The notes below the pieces were generated by a model, which worked only from the letters and a program-made list of their open reading frames with translations, did not search any database and had not been told where the DNA came from. The position numbers and the translations under genes are program-made. Shown piece after piece: positions 22,621 to 34,789 of a DNA stretch of 64,000 nt (positions are counted from its first letter, which is position 1; the number at the start of each line of letters is the position of its first letter). Source of the DNA: Austropuccinia psidii (Eukaryota; Basidiomycota; Pucciniomycetes; Pucciniales; Sphaerophragmiaceae); contig JALGQZ010000018.1 of assembly GCA_023105745.1 (NCBI GenBank), positions 21,164,132-21,228,131 of the forward strand. The letters run 5' to 3'.

Positions 22621-23374
22621 AAGAAGGGAACTACACCCCATAGACCAATAAATATCAGAATATGAGAAGGAATCAACACAAAAGATTAAATAAATCCTAA
22701 CTAGAAACTGTATTATGAACAGTAACTTATACTCAGAGTGAGAGAATAAAAGATGACCAAACACTTTTAGAAACTACAAAACCACCAATGGGTTCCATTC
22801 ATGGTATTCCATAATTAATGGTGTTTTAGGTTGAGAGGAAGAGAAATCTCTTAATCATTTACATCAGAATAAGATTCTCATTTGTAGCTGAGAAATAGCT
22901 TAAAAACACTTTCCTTGTTGTTGTGAAAGAGTACTGAAAAAAGAATCCAGAAATCTCAGAAGTCCCGCAGGTTGGATGAGATCACTTGGGAAAAATCAAA
23001 AAGAGATAATGATAAAAGACTGTGGAGAGAAATGAATATTATATATAAAGTTTGTGGTACAAGAAAATTCAGAGAGATATGGTTTCCTTCTGGGTAGAAA
23101 TTATCAAAAGGGTTATACTATAATAAAACATTAGAGCAATATCAAATACATCACAATGGGGGAGTCTACAAGGAGGAAATACTTAATTAAGAAAAACACA
23201 AAAAATATCACACAAAGTAAACCTGATTCTATGCAAAGACATACTGCTAGGTAAAACAAAGTAGGAAAGTGATAAAATTTAGGATGGATGGAAGGATAGA
23301 TCTAAAATGACTCAGAGGCTCTATGAGGAAATAAAGTTCTTATCAATTATGAGAGTTTTTTTTGACAAAGGGAA
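22621..23374 (+). pseudogene. Remnant of the 3' end of pol in element D
   Basis: Only about 0.75 kb separates the zinc knuckle from the 3' LTR, where an intact relative has about 4 kb of pol, so reverse transcriptase and most of integrase are deleted. The segment at 23300-23350 aligns with the last codons of B pol (B 58100-58155). Confidence 0.5.
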
Positions 23375-24887
23375 TCTCATAAGGTAAATTAAAGCCAGAG
23401 AAAAGCCATGAAATCTGTAAATTAATAAAAAGATTGGAGAACACATCTTTTCACTTTATTGAATGAAATGAAGCAAAAATGGGCTCATAGATATGGAAAT
23501 CATAGCTTTAATTGTACAGCATGTAAATTCTACCATCTTGAAGAGGAAATCTTCTCCTTTAATAGAAAATCATTCTTATAACCAACAAGTAAGAATTAAT
23601 TATGTTATTAAGTTTTTAGCTCCTCTCTGAGCATAAAACTTAATCTTTAAATCTCATCAGAGATTTTTTTTTGTTAGTGAAAAACCACAACTTAGAGTAT
23701 CTTATCAAGTATCTCAAAGAGAGATATCCAATGGTACTATTTTCAAGACTGTAGCCTCACTAGATCAAGAGCTACCATAAAGCTACTATTTGAATGAATG
23801 AAGAGAATTTGACTATTTTTAACCTCTCATCTTGGTTTTACAGAAAAAATAAAAGAACCTTCAAATAACATATTTAATTGAAGAGCTACCTTAAGGATAA
23901 GGTTATTTGCAATTATCTCTTACAACAAGGAAATCCCACTTTTTCAGAAAGTAAAGAATACTTTGAGCCTTTAAATATTTGACATAATGAATACAAAGCG
24001 TACCAAAAATGTGAATATGCTTTAGATATCACTTGAGGAGACAATATGAGCTACTTCTGAGATATATCTCTTGAGAAATGCAAATGCTATCAAGTATTTG
24101 AGGTTATGATCCCACACTGAGTAGTAGTGTAGGATAATATCCAATAAAATTAAATGATGAGGTGAAAAAGCTGTGAAAAGGCATTGTATTTGTTGATTCC
24201 TCAAAATTTTGATCATACAGTTCCACTACTTCCTGTACTGGGTGGTACTGTGGGATACTCTCCCATATAGTTAAGTTGTGCAGTTTCAAAGCTATTAAGA
24301 TGATGTTTATACTTTGATTACTCATAAAATGACTGATGAAAGGCCCCCAGAAATTTAATTTGAAGCTTCTTACACATCAAAAGCACAAACGTATTCTGGA
24401 GGGTCTTTAGAAAAATTACTTCTCCTTTTATGGGGCTAAAATGCAAACTTGAAGTACCAAAACCACATTTTTGCTCAATTCAAGGCTGTATTGAGACTGT
24501 GGGACTGCAGGTCATCCATGGTAGTGAATTTATTCACTCTGTGGTTGTTCAAAAATTTGTGTAAGCTCCCAGTAATCTGGAATAAGATGAAAAGAAGTAT
24601 TCTACTTACTAAAATGAGAAATAATCTTGTTTTTTACCAGAATTCTTACATAGTAAGACTGTCAAAAACAGAATTAGTATTGGAGCTATCCAGACATAAC
24701 TATAATTCTAATTATTGCTTTAATAATCGTAGTGATTTGACTGATAAATAGGGAATCCATGGATTTCAATAGATTAATCACCACTATATGATTATAGTAG
24801 AGCCTTTTTAAGATTTTTGTAAGTACTAATTTTGTGTCACAGTCAAGCTGTAGATTTTTCTAAAAATATAATTGAGTCTCCTTGAGA
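23375..24887 (+). repeat. 3' LTR of element D
   Basis: About 1.5 kb, homologous to the split 5' LTR and, at lower identity, to the LTRs of A and B; the CTGAGCATAAA segment at 23620-23630 is shared. Ends are estimated by alignment to the B LTR. Confidence 0.62.
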
Positions 24888-26599
24888 AATTCCAATTATC
24901 TCATCTATTAAAGATAATACTTTTCATATTTAAAACAAGAATTTAAGCATATGATCTTTCTTAACAATGGAAAGCTTTCTTTAAATAACTTTCACAGGGG
25001 CTCTTCTAAGTTAAGAGGGTATAGGGTTTGTCTATGGAATTCTTGATAATAGTAGCAAATATCAAGAGTACTATGACTGTCCTCAGTAGAAAATATAATA
25101 TAATGAAATATTGTGATGACAAATTTAATATAATTATTAAAAATAATTGTTTAAAAAAAAGGAGTTTAATTATTATTAAATAATTTAATGATAAAGAAGA
25201 TATTAATAATTATAAAAAATTATAATCATTCTATTCTTGTTATAGTCACTGACAATTATAAAAATGAGAAGTGTAAAGCTCTTAATGAGACAATTACACA
25301 TGAAAAAAAAAATATTTGTCCACTTCTAAATAATATATAAACACTATTTGAAAAAGAAATTATCACACACACTGTGCAGAGATAATTCTCATAGAAAAAC
25401 TATTCATAAAAAAAGTAATAATAGATAAAAGAGATATAAAGCTTTAAAGCAAATTTACTTATAATATCTACTTAATACAACAAGTAAAACAAGAACAGCT
25501 ATTATATTAAATGACCTTTATAAGTTGAAAAAAGCCAAAAATCAATATTTTAGAATATAAAAAATATTTTTATGATAAGACATAAGAGTCAACAGTTTTT
25601 AGATGAATTTGTGGATTTAAAGCATAATTTAAGAGAACAATTTTGTATAATAAAATCTATTATTGGTGATTAAAACAATATAATCTAAATCCTATAGTTT
25701 CAATTCTTTATGTATAATTTATAAAGAGTAAAATTACTCAAGGATTACTTTAATAATATAAGATTTCATATTGAGTCAAATATTACTTGTTTGAAATTTC
25801 TAATTTGATTGAAATAATTTGTTATTGGAAGAAACAGAGATGTGTAGGCTCTTTTCATGCATGAATAGCAGCTCTCATGATTAATAATGGAGATAGAGGG
25901 AATGCTTAGGTAAAAACTGAAAAAACATGCTTAAAAATAAGGTTCTTAACTTAAGGTGACTTATTTTTAATTCCAATTTAAGGTTACCAGTGTTATTCTT
26001 AACTCCAAGTGACTTTAATCCTCTTTTGAATTAATTATTTTAAGTTTTCATATAGAATAAGTTTATTCATATTAAATTTTTTCACATGAAAAACTTAAAA
26101 GTAAAGTTGCAAGCAACAAACTCTTAAACTGAATTTTTAGTCAATTTTAAAAGAAATATTAATTTCATTTAAGAATAGTTATAATTGTAAATTCAAGGAT
26201 AATTAGCAATTGAACCTGTTTCAAAACAATACTTAAAAAATTGAATTTATACACAGATAAAATTAATCTGTGAGCTGTGCAAAATTACCAAGCATTTCCA
26301 TCAAGAATTGTATTTTTAATGAATTTTTGAAGCTATTGCTATTTTTACATGTAAAATAGCAATACACACCAAACTTTAACTTTTGATAAGGTTTTTATAC
26401 TTGTAACTTTGAAGTTTTAAGATTATTTAAGCTTTGAAAGTCCCTAAAATCTTGATTTCAAGCTTGCACATTGGGATTTACCCTTTGGAAGCTTGGAATC
26501 TCTGTTCAAATTGGAATAAAACCAGTTTCAACTTTAAGTTTGGATCAAAGCCTCATCTTAAGGTTTAAATAAGGTTGAAAATCCTCCAATACAGGTAGA
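24888..26599. other. AT-rich region, no gene recognised
   Basis: Very AT-rich with no coding signal. It may include the left part of the S-type relic that ends at 27185. Confidence 0.35.
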
Positions 26600-27185
26600 C
26601 AACCTTAATTTAATCCTTGAAGATACAAGAAGCTGGGTACCCCAGCTCTTTTTGGTCTTTCTTTGTCCCACTATTCTGCATGCATTTGGATCTTTTAATT
26701 ATTTAAAGCCATAAAATGGCTTTAAAACCTCTTAAATTGAGCTCACATAGGATTTACATTCTGTATGGAAAATCCTTAGCCAATTCAGTAAATATAAACA
26801 ACACCTCAATTTTAATGAGAATTTTGGTAAGTCTTCATAAACCTTATGAAAATTCAAATTTAAGCTTAAAAAAGCTTAAATTTAACAATTTTAAAAAAAT
26901 GTTAAAAAAGCTACATTAGTACTGTGAGATTCTTAAATCTTCTAATAACACAAGAAATAAGTGTTTTCGGGTATAACACCTTATGGATGTACCCTAGGTC
27001 ATTTTTTGGTGTAGAATCCAAAAAATGACATAATATTTATAGCTTTGTTTGTGAGAAAAAAATATACTTATTTTTATTCTTTTTTATTTTAAACTCAATT
27101 GATATGTCTGTTTAAAGCTAAATGAACTGTGTATAAATTTATTTTTGATATTATGGATATGTCATACATATCTCATAGGCTCACA
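26600..27185 (+). repeat. LTR-like relic, family S copy 4 (3' part)
   Basis: The GAAGCTGGGTACCCCAGCTC segment near 26630 aligns with 45913-45932 of copy 2. The block near 26990-27020 aligns with the 46245-46285 block, and the end ATAGGCTCACA at 27175-27185 matches the other S ends. The 5' part is too diverged to delimit. Confidence 0.4.
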
Positions 27186-30100
27186 GAGGGCCTGGCACTC
27201 AGTAAACCTGACTCACTTGTAGAGGTCTCATAACTGGATAAGAAGGATACACTTCAGAGTGTGATAAAAATGGAATTGCTAAGAATAATAAGAATAAGAG
27301 AAATGAAAGAGCAAAAGAAATCAGCAATAGGAGAGCCAACCAAAAAAATTCCAAGTCCACTTTCTAACCTGTCAGGAGGAAAGAGAGGGGTTGATAAGTA
27401 CATGTCCATGACAACTATTCTTCCAGGTGAGGAAAAATGAAAAGAATGACCTAGAGTCAATAAATTGGAGATCAAAAAAATAATAAGAATAGAATATCTA
27501 TTACATAAGAAATCGAATATAGTAATTAACTGGGGAGAAATTCCCCAGAGGGAAGAAGAGGGGCTGGTATATGTGAGAATCCACCAGCCCTGTTCCAACC
27601 AGTGAGTTTTCTTGAGAGGAATCATTGATTGAATTGATTTGGATAATAAAGGCCCTGTATAGATGTACAGGGTCTGTAGAAGAGGTGTTGTGGGCCTGGG
27701 TGGGCATACAGTTTAGACTTGTGTATTCAAAACTGTATTGGGTGAATCTAGCCTGTAAAAGTGATGACAGGATTTATTGGTTAATACAACTGTATGATTG
27801 TTTGAACAGATAATTGCTGAAGCTTAATGTTCATAAAAAATAAGGATTTTCTGATTTGGTGAGTATGAATGGGTTTAAGGTTGAATGCCCCTTACCCTGA
27901 TAATGGCTGTGACAATACCATGAGCTAACATTGAAAATTGTGAGAAATTATATCATCTCTCAATATTGATATGAGTGACTTGTGAATTTTGAAATTCATT
28001 TTACTGCTCCAGTTCAAGAATAAATGAGTTTAAAACGGAAGAAAAGAATTTATTTCATTGAGTTCACTTTGGATAAAATTTTCAAAACTAAATTCTATTT
28101 ATTTACAAGCTTTAGTATATCTAAGTGGTAAAATAATAATGAAAGGTTTCAGAGCTATAATATTTATGCAAATATATATATTACTCATTTATAGAGAGTT
28201 TCAATCTGATAAATATTTACCCTCTGTAATTAAATAACCCAATATATTGATAATTTAAGTAGAACTTTTTCTAAAGAAACATACCATTTGATGGAATTTT
28301 TCTTCAAGAAAATTCCTTTTGATCACAGAAATTCTTTTAATTGTGGTAAGATCAATTTTCCCAGTAAGCTGGAGCTCCTTGAGTAATAGAGAAGAATGAG
28401 GTGAATAAATACATAATATGGGGATGTATTTATCAATTTCATTGAAAAATTCCAGAAATAATCACACTATCATTAGCCTTCAATGTCAACATTTTTCATA
28501 CACACATAAATCAAAAACATTTTTTCAAAGCCAAAGATAGAAATGAGAAGTAAAAATTTACATTAAATATGGTCTTTCTGAATAATCAGTCCATTGTGTA
28601 ATTAAAAAAACAAAATGAATATCCAGTTTCATTTTATGTGTTGCATAAAAAATACAAAAACTCTATTTTTTTTTGGGAATCAAGACAGGTTGATAGGCTT
28701 ATGCAGCTATAGGATATTTTAAATCAGTCTGCTCAATATATTTTTTCAAGGATGAATCTTTAATAATTGAAAATGAAAGTATTTTTTTTGGAAAAGAATG
28801 ATATTGTACATTGAGATTGAATAAGAAAAGAAATGAATTTTGGTCTGATTTTAGAAGATTGATATAGGTTTGGAAGTTCAAGTAAAAAATAGTATTTGAT
28901 GATAAAAGCTTTTGCAAGAAAATATAATCACTTTGATAATGGAAAAAAAGATTTATTCCACAATTTGGGAACATAAAGTCAATATTTTATTGAATTGGCT
29001 TTCATTTTTTAATTCTACTATTAGCTTGAAGCCAATAGAAATCACTATTTTGCATTCTTATTTATTTATAAGTATCTTTAATCATTAAGAATATCTTCAG
29101 ATAATAAAAATACCATAAATTCAAATTTGAAAAACTGAATTTTAACATTTTAGATAAAAGAAATTTTAATATTCCAGAAAAAAATAAAACTTTTGATAAA
29201 TCAAAATTACAATTTCAATTGGAAAATTTGACAAAAAAAAGGACAAATTTAGCAAAAAATTTCTTTTTGCAAATTCTTTGGAAGGAAAAATATAAAAGTA
29301 ATTGCCATTTTTCAGGAATTGAACATATGAATAACATTCAAATTGGGTTTTTCATGAAAGAAACAATCTTAACACTTCCAGGGAAGGTTTTATAAAGAAA
29401 CTATGATTAATTGTACATTAAATCTTGGGTGTTCCTCATACATCAATCCAAAAATTCAAAAAGAATGCAGATGAATCAATTTAATTTTACCTTTAATAAG
29501 AAGGTTTTATTTATAGATAAGAGCTTATGAGTAATTGATTTGCTCATGTCTCATTAAACCAAATCAATTTAAATATGGGGTATAGATGTTTGAATTTGTG
29601 TAATTGAAAAAAAATCAATTTATCTGTTTATTAATTATCAAAGCTATAGTAATTTACTACAAAACAATGAATAATAATGAAAAAATTAGAAGGATGATTC
29701 TTTGGAAAGAGAAATAATCCTGGATCAAAAGGTTACAATCACTCTATGAAACTAAACCAAAATTTGTTCTAAAGAATACAGCAATAGTAAATGTGAGCAT
29801 TAAAATACTAAAAAGACTTTTTGTAAAGGGAGCCAATTTGTGGAGATATTTATGGTTAATATATTTAGAGATTTGGGCTCAATAATCAGAAATGTAGCTT
29901 TACCAAAAAGGATTTATAATCATATTTCTCAGACATTACTACTCTGATGATAGCTATAATAAAGATGATTCTTTATTTCATCCAAGGAGAACTGTATCTC
30001 TGTTTTTTGAGTTCATAGAAAAAAGTATCATTCTTTCTAAATTTTAAAAATGAATCAATTACCAATCATAAAAAATAAGGAGCTGGTTGGGATTTAACAC

Positions 30101-30367
30101 AGGTTTTCTTCATTTTTCATGAGCTATAAAACACTCTTTATTCTGAAAGGGTAATAATACCATCACCTAAGAGGTGTCAATATCAAAATTCAATGATAAA
30201 AAATGATCTAGAAGCCCTTTTTAGACCTCTTAGTTACATTGAAACATGTTTCATTAGCTCAATTAGTCACCCACCAGCAACTAAATCTTTTCATAAGGCC
30301 CATAGAGTGCTTTATTTTGGTGCAATAGATAAAAGAATGAATCTTTTGTCACAAAATTGTGATAATA
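27186..30367. other. AT-rich region with degenerate frames, no gene recognised
   Basis: A 123-codon minus-strand frame at 27254-27625 is hydrophobic and has no recognised domain. The plus strand over the same bases reads as a Lys/Glu-rich frame broken by several stops, so this may be transposon interior. No RNA gene seen. Confidence 0.35.
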
Positions 30368-30440
30368 CAGGGTGTAAAAGTGACCCAATCCCATAATTGA
30401 AATATCAATTTTTTTTCCAAATCCCAAATTAACCTTCCAG
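30368..30440 (+). repeat. Left terminal inverted repeat of the Harbinger element
   Basis: Imperfect inverted match to 36212-36285, with a shared GGGTGT start and shared TCCAAATCCCAA block. Confidence 0.6.
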
Positions 30441-30821
30441 AATTTGAGAAATCCCACACATCAAGAGTTGTGGTATTTTGAGGCAAAAAAAGCCTAGCCT
30501 TTTTGGTACCAAATCCCATTTTTAAGTACTAAAATCCCACCTTTAGCTCAAATTAAATGCAAATCTGTACAACACAAAGCTGAGTAAGGGAATTTTAAAT
30601 TGCATAAAACTTCCCTTCTCTTGCATAAAGTCTGGATACACTAGTAATTGATTAAATTATTTAATTTCAAATTGAATTTGTTATAGATATTTTCTTTATT
30701 TACCATGCCAAAGGCATTACAAAGGCTACCTTTACTTCAGAAATTAAACTAACTGAAGTTCATCAATGTTTTCAAGTCTGATGGTGATTCTGATATTGGG
30801 AAAGATATAATATTATTAAAT

Positions 30822-31908
30822 ATGATAAAATCACAAAGATACATCAATAGTTATAGAAGATATGTGTTAAACCACATGTATACCATGAATTATTTACAAA
30901 CATCATCATCTGAAAGTTTTCTCCAGCCTTGTAGGACCACACATGAATCATTTGAAAAATTGGTTACACAAATTCAAGATAATAAAGATTTTAAGACTCA
31001 TCACAAATCAAGCAACAAAATTCTGCCATAAATTTGGCTGTGGAACTATGATGGTTAGTATCAGATGGCAATGGGGCTGCTTTGGGAAAGATTGGAATTT
31101 TATTTGGAGTTAGCTATGAGGCTATTGTGTTGTACACTCAAAGAGTGATCCAGATATTAATGAGGTTTAAGTGAAAAATGATTGTGTGCCCAACAATAGG
31201 ACAATGCAGAGAGGCTTCTCAAGTTATGCTGGCAGAAGACTTCCCTGGGTGCATTGGATTTATTGATGCAAGTATCATACCATTATCACAACATCCACCC
31301 AAGGATGGTGAAGCCTCTTTTAATTGTACAAAAAGGTAATATTTTGAATTTTGATTCTTTATTTTATTTTTAATTATTGTTTGAGTTCAAGGTATTCTAT
31401 GTCAATACAGCTTTTTTGCAATATAAAAAAACAGTTCATTGCTCCAAATGTGGGTTGTAATGGGTAACTTCACTATTAAAATATATATCAACATATGAAA
31501 ATCACACAAAGACCTCAATAAGCTTATAGAAAAGATCAGTAACTACTTTCCAATCCAGCATATACAATCTCTCCTTGGGTTGTTCCAGCTTATAATGGAG
31601 TTTTGGCACAGACTGAAGACAGCTTTACTTTCAATTACTGTCTAGCAAAATCAAGGGTCAAAATTGAGCATGAAATTGGAATTTTGAAGGGGAAGTGGTT
31701 TTCTATAAGGGACATGCAAAATCAAATGAGGGATAATCATGAAATTGAGCACTTTGTTAGTTGGATCGTTTCTTGCACAATTTTACATAATAGGTTAGAA
31801 ATAATTAGAGATGAATCATTTGATCTATATAAAGATGATTATGCACCACAAGCAGAAAGTCTATCCAATAAGAAAAATGGAGAAGATGTTGTAAACCTGT
31901 GTGAATAA
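30822..31908 (+). pseudogene. PIF/Harbinger DDE transposase relic
   Basis: Catalyses cut-and-paste movement. The N-terminal part (30822-31031) has HESFEKLVTQIQDNKDF, typical of the region before the catalytic core. From 31030 come NLAVEL, NGAALGKIGILFGVSY, VLYTQRVIQ, FPGCIGFIDAS (first catalytic Asp) and KDGEASFNC. A likely 56-nt intron (31336-31391, GTAATA...TTCAAG) restores the frame into RYSMSIQLFC. After a gap, the part from 31540 has LLSNPAYTISPWVVPAYNG (second catalytic Asp apparently Asn), then FNYCLAKSRVKIEHEIGILKG (catalytic Glu) and the helical SWIVSCTILHNRLE. Stops at about 31030, 31048, 31168 and 31540 and missing sequence between 31460 and 31540 make it inactive. Confidence 0.75.
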
Positions 31909-32747
31909 ATTGAACCAATTACTTTGGCATGGAAATAAAATCAATTGTGAATTTTATCAGCAAAATTTACTTATGTACTTAGTTTAATGGAATACAATGG
32001 AGTAGAGATGTTATTGAGAAAATAAAACTATTTACAGTTGATAATTTTTAGCTCTTTTTTGGTACTGCATATTTCTTTAATAGTACCCATTGACTTTTGA
32101 ATTAATTTTGGTAGGTGTCATTTTTGAGAATTTCTCACCTACATTAAATAATCTATTGTTGATTTGTAAAGAACATCCAAAATGAGTTATTTCATCATTA
32201 TTGAAAATTTCTGGAGGAGGCTTAGTTGTATTATGAACCATTTATGATGTCTTCCAAAGAATTTCCATGACTCCTGGTTTTTTTAAACAATAAATTTCCA
32301 TTTTCAGCTTGAAGAAGTGCAAGCCATGCCCAGATGGGGTGAAGACAGTTGGAAGGGGATAGAAAGCTATTTTGGAGACAAAAGAAAATATACCATAAGG
32401 CCAGACGTTGAGATTATTTTAATCTTGATGCAGTTTATTGAAAAATTCATTGTGTGTAACAATGACACTTGTAAAAGATCTGAATTATTCCTTTGGATTG
32501 GAAGAAGTTCATTCCAGTTTACTGAATTTTGGTAATTTGGCTGCTTCCATTGATGTTTAATTTTAATTTGCAGATAATTTAGAAAAATGAGATATTCTTG
32601 AGTAAATTAACTCATCATATTGTTGAAGTTTGAACCATTGCTTATTATCTGTTTTAATTTGATGAAGAGTCAAACCAGTTTTTGGGGAGTAAACACCTAA
32701 TGGTTTTTAAATTAATTAGTAATTACTGAAATAGAAAGGAAAAAAAA
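31909..32747 (+). other. Harbinger interior with one short open frame
   Basis: A 72-codon frame at 32317-32535 (MPRWGEDSWKGIESYFGDKR) shows no domain I recognise. It follows an acceptor-like TTTTCAG, so it could be an exon relic. The rest is AT-rich. Confidence 0.3.
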
Positions 32748-33400
32748 TCACACAACTTCAGATTTGCCAGAATCAGAGCCAGGACAAAGGACAATACCTT
32801 TCATAATCCCACCTAGCACTTGTCCATTGGTTTCAATTTCTTGGCAATTTTGGGATAAGGTCATTAATGTCATAATAAGGTCTTTTAGGATTTGAGAGTG
32901 GCCAGACAAATTGTCAAAAGGGGTGATTTCATAAATGAAAACAGGTAAGAATGGTTTTTTTATCAATAATTAAAGAAGAATGGGGTAAAGTGTTTATGGA
33001 TGGAAGTTTTAGCCATGAGGCATTGGCTGCTTTCTTGTCAATTGAGATGTTTGAGAAGTCTTTATATGCTCTGTTAAAATGGACAAGGTGAGAAATTATT
33101 GTTTTTGAATCATGAATATCTTGTATTTTGCTTTGGGTAAGCTTTCTTTTATGATTTGTTTCAGTATTATTTTCTTCATGATGTTTAATATTTGGTTTAG
33201 TCCTAACGCTGACATAAAGAAGAGGAATAATAGTTTCATCATATTTAAAATAATTCTGATGATGTTCTTAATCTGATTTAGTCCTAAACATGAAATCATC
33301 AGAAGGATTTCCAGAGTGAGAGAGAGGAGGAGGTTTTTTTTCAAATTTCAATGATGAGGGAAGGGGGGTAAAATTAAATGAATTTGCAGAAATAACCCTT
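32748..33400 (-). pseudogene. Unknown protein relic inside the Harbinger element
   Basis: On the minus strand, a coding-like stretch from about 33340 down to 32960 (PLLYVSVRTKPNIKHHEENN, ISIDKKAANASWLKLP) with at least one stop is followed by a frame at 32966-32748 (FIYEITPFDNLSGHSQILKD, ETNGQVLGGIMKGI, PGSDSGKSEVV). The TNG-xxxGG-M pattern faintly resembles the large 2OG-Fe(II) oxygenase-like families that accompany transposons in rust fungi, but the match is too short to name it. It may be a captured or third element gene. Confidence 0.35.
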
Positions 33401-33429
33401 ATATATAGCCCACCCCTATATTGAAAAAT

Positions 33430-34020
33430 AATTAAAAAAGATAAAAAAATAAAAAAATGAAAATCAATTGAACAGAATCATCAGCATGTTCCAATATAAT
33501 CATTAAAAAAAGAATCCAAAAAAATTTATAAAAATAAAAATCAAAATGAGAATCATGAGTTATCATCATGATCAATTAACAAAAACAAAGAAAAAGATAT
33601 TCATCAGCTATGATGATCAGGAGAAAAGATAGGGAAAAAAACAGTAATTGTTAGTTGCAAAAATGTAAAAAAGAAATTCCAAATAAGAATGATCAGTAAT
33701 GATCATGATTAAAAAAAGAATTGATCATCAGTGATGATTGTCAGGAGAAAATTAGAAAAAAAAGCATTTGTTGGTTATGATGATCATCAGAAAAATAAAA
33801 AAAAGAGGAAATTGAAAACAAAGATGATCAATAATGATCATTATTTAACAGAAAAAATTGAATAAAATTGATCATAAGTGATTATCATTAGAAAAAAATA
33901 GAAAAATCATGGGTTAGTTATGATATTTATCAGAAATATGGAAAGAGAAAAAAAGATAAAATCAAGGATCAAAAAAAACAAAAGGATAAGAAATATAGGC
34001 AGTAACTGTCAGAAATGATA
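33430..34020. repeat. Degenerate array of ATGATCAT-type quasi-palindromes
   Basis: Purine-rich DNA with repeated short imperfect palindromes, for example GATGATCA, ATGATCAGTAATGATCAT near 33690 and GATCAATAATGATCATTA near 33825, spaced by A-rich segments of roughly 50-120 nt. It looks like a diverged tandem array. Confidence 0.5.
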
Positions 34021-34028
34021 GATTAAGA

Positions 34029-34065
34029 AAATAGACTTCATAATTTTTGATGATGAAGTCTATTT
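34029..34065. repeat. Hairpin 1: 13-bp perfect inverted repeat
   Basis: AAATAGACTTCAT (34029-34041) pairs exactly with ATGAAGTCTATTT (34053-34065), leaving an 11-nt loop. Confidence 0.8.
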
Positions 34066-34096
34066 AAAAATAAAAAATAAAAAAATATATAAAAAT

Positions 34097-34123
34097 GTTA
34101 ATGGCCTCTTGGCGGCCATTAAC
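34097..34123. repeat. Hairpin 2: 10-bp perfect inverted repeat
   Basis: GTTAATGGCC (34097-34106) pairs with GGCCATTAAC (34114-34123), leaving a 7-nt loop. Confidence 0.8.
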
Positions 34124-34138
34124 CTGTGAAAAGTTCAA

Positions 34139-34180
34139 AAAAAGCCTTAAATCAATTCCAAAGGCTTTTTGAATTGATTT
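34139..34180. repeat. Hairpin 3: two overlapping, mutually exclusive stems
   Basis: AAAAAGCCTT (34139-34148) pairs with AAGGCTTTTT (34161-34170). AAATCAATTC (34149-34158) pairs with GAATTGATTT (34171-34180). Each stem sits in the other's loop, so only one can form without a pseudoknot. Confidence 0.75.
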
Positions 34181-34193
34181 GATTAGGAAAAGA

Positions 34194-34231
34194 CCTAGAA
34201 CCTCCCAGAGGCCTTTTTGGGAGGTTCTAGG
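34194..34231. repeat. Hairpin 4: 14-bp perfect inverted repeat
   Basis: CCTAGAACCTCCCA (34194-34207) pairs exactly with TGGGAGGTTCTAGG (34218-34231), leaving a 10-nt loop. On the minus strand this borders a Pro/Ser/Thr-rich open stretch (about 34320-34200). Confidence 0.82.
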
Positions 34232-34789
34232 GTGACTGATGGGTGGATGGTGGCAGGTTGAGGTGAATTGGAGGTGGATGGGGGCTTAGACTGAGATGAT
34301 GATGGTGAAGATGGTTCTGTTCAAAAAAGATTCAATAAAAAACTAAACTATTTGAGAAGACAAAGAAAAATCTAAAAAGTTCTTTAAAAATCTATAAAAA
34401 AGGTTTCAGTGAAAGAATTGGGAGTGAAGAAATGAAAGTTTTACAAGGGTTAGTTTTGAAACAGATTTGTTTTGGTGGAGATTATTTCTTTTGTATTTAA
34501 AAAACAAATTAAAATTGGAAGGAAATTCCACTTGTATATAAAAACTTAAAAAAAATACAAATTAAGAGGGAGCCTTCAAATTCAATTGGAATAAGCTTGG
34601 TCATTGGTCTTTGGCACATAAAAGCATAATGCAAAACCTGCCAAAATTCTCAATTTTGTAATAAATTTCAATTCAATTTTGAAACATAAGATCAATTGCA
34701 GCTTTGTGCCCCAATTGCAAATAAACATCAATTATATCTGACAAATAACCATGTTATAAAATTAGCACACAACATATAACTAATATTTT

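Larger units (their letters stand above)
7641..24887 (+). mobile_element. Old Ty3-type LTR retrotransposon D, interrupted by element A
   Basis: A decayed relative of elements A and B. Its 5' LTR is 7641-8123 plus 17796 to about 18850, split by A. Its 3' LTR is about 23375-24887. Both are diverged homologues of the A/B LTR. The left end aligns base for base with the start of that LTR (AGCCTG at 7645-7650), and 7660-7710 matches the next 50 nt. The interior, about 18850-23375, carries a gag relic and the very end of pol, so most of pol is deleted. Possible target duplication is AATT(T/C) at 7636-7640 and 24888-24892. Without A the element is about 7.6 kb. Confidence 0.72.

Noticed and set aside
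27254..27625. 123-codon hydrophobic minus-strand frame as a membrane protein gene
   Set aside because: No recognisable family. The opposite strand reads as a broken Lys/Glu-rich frame, and AT-rich antisense of such frames is naturally hydrophobic.
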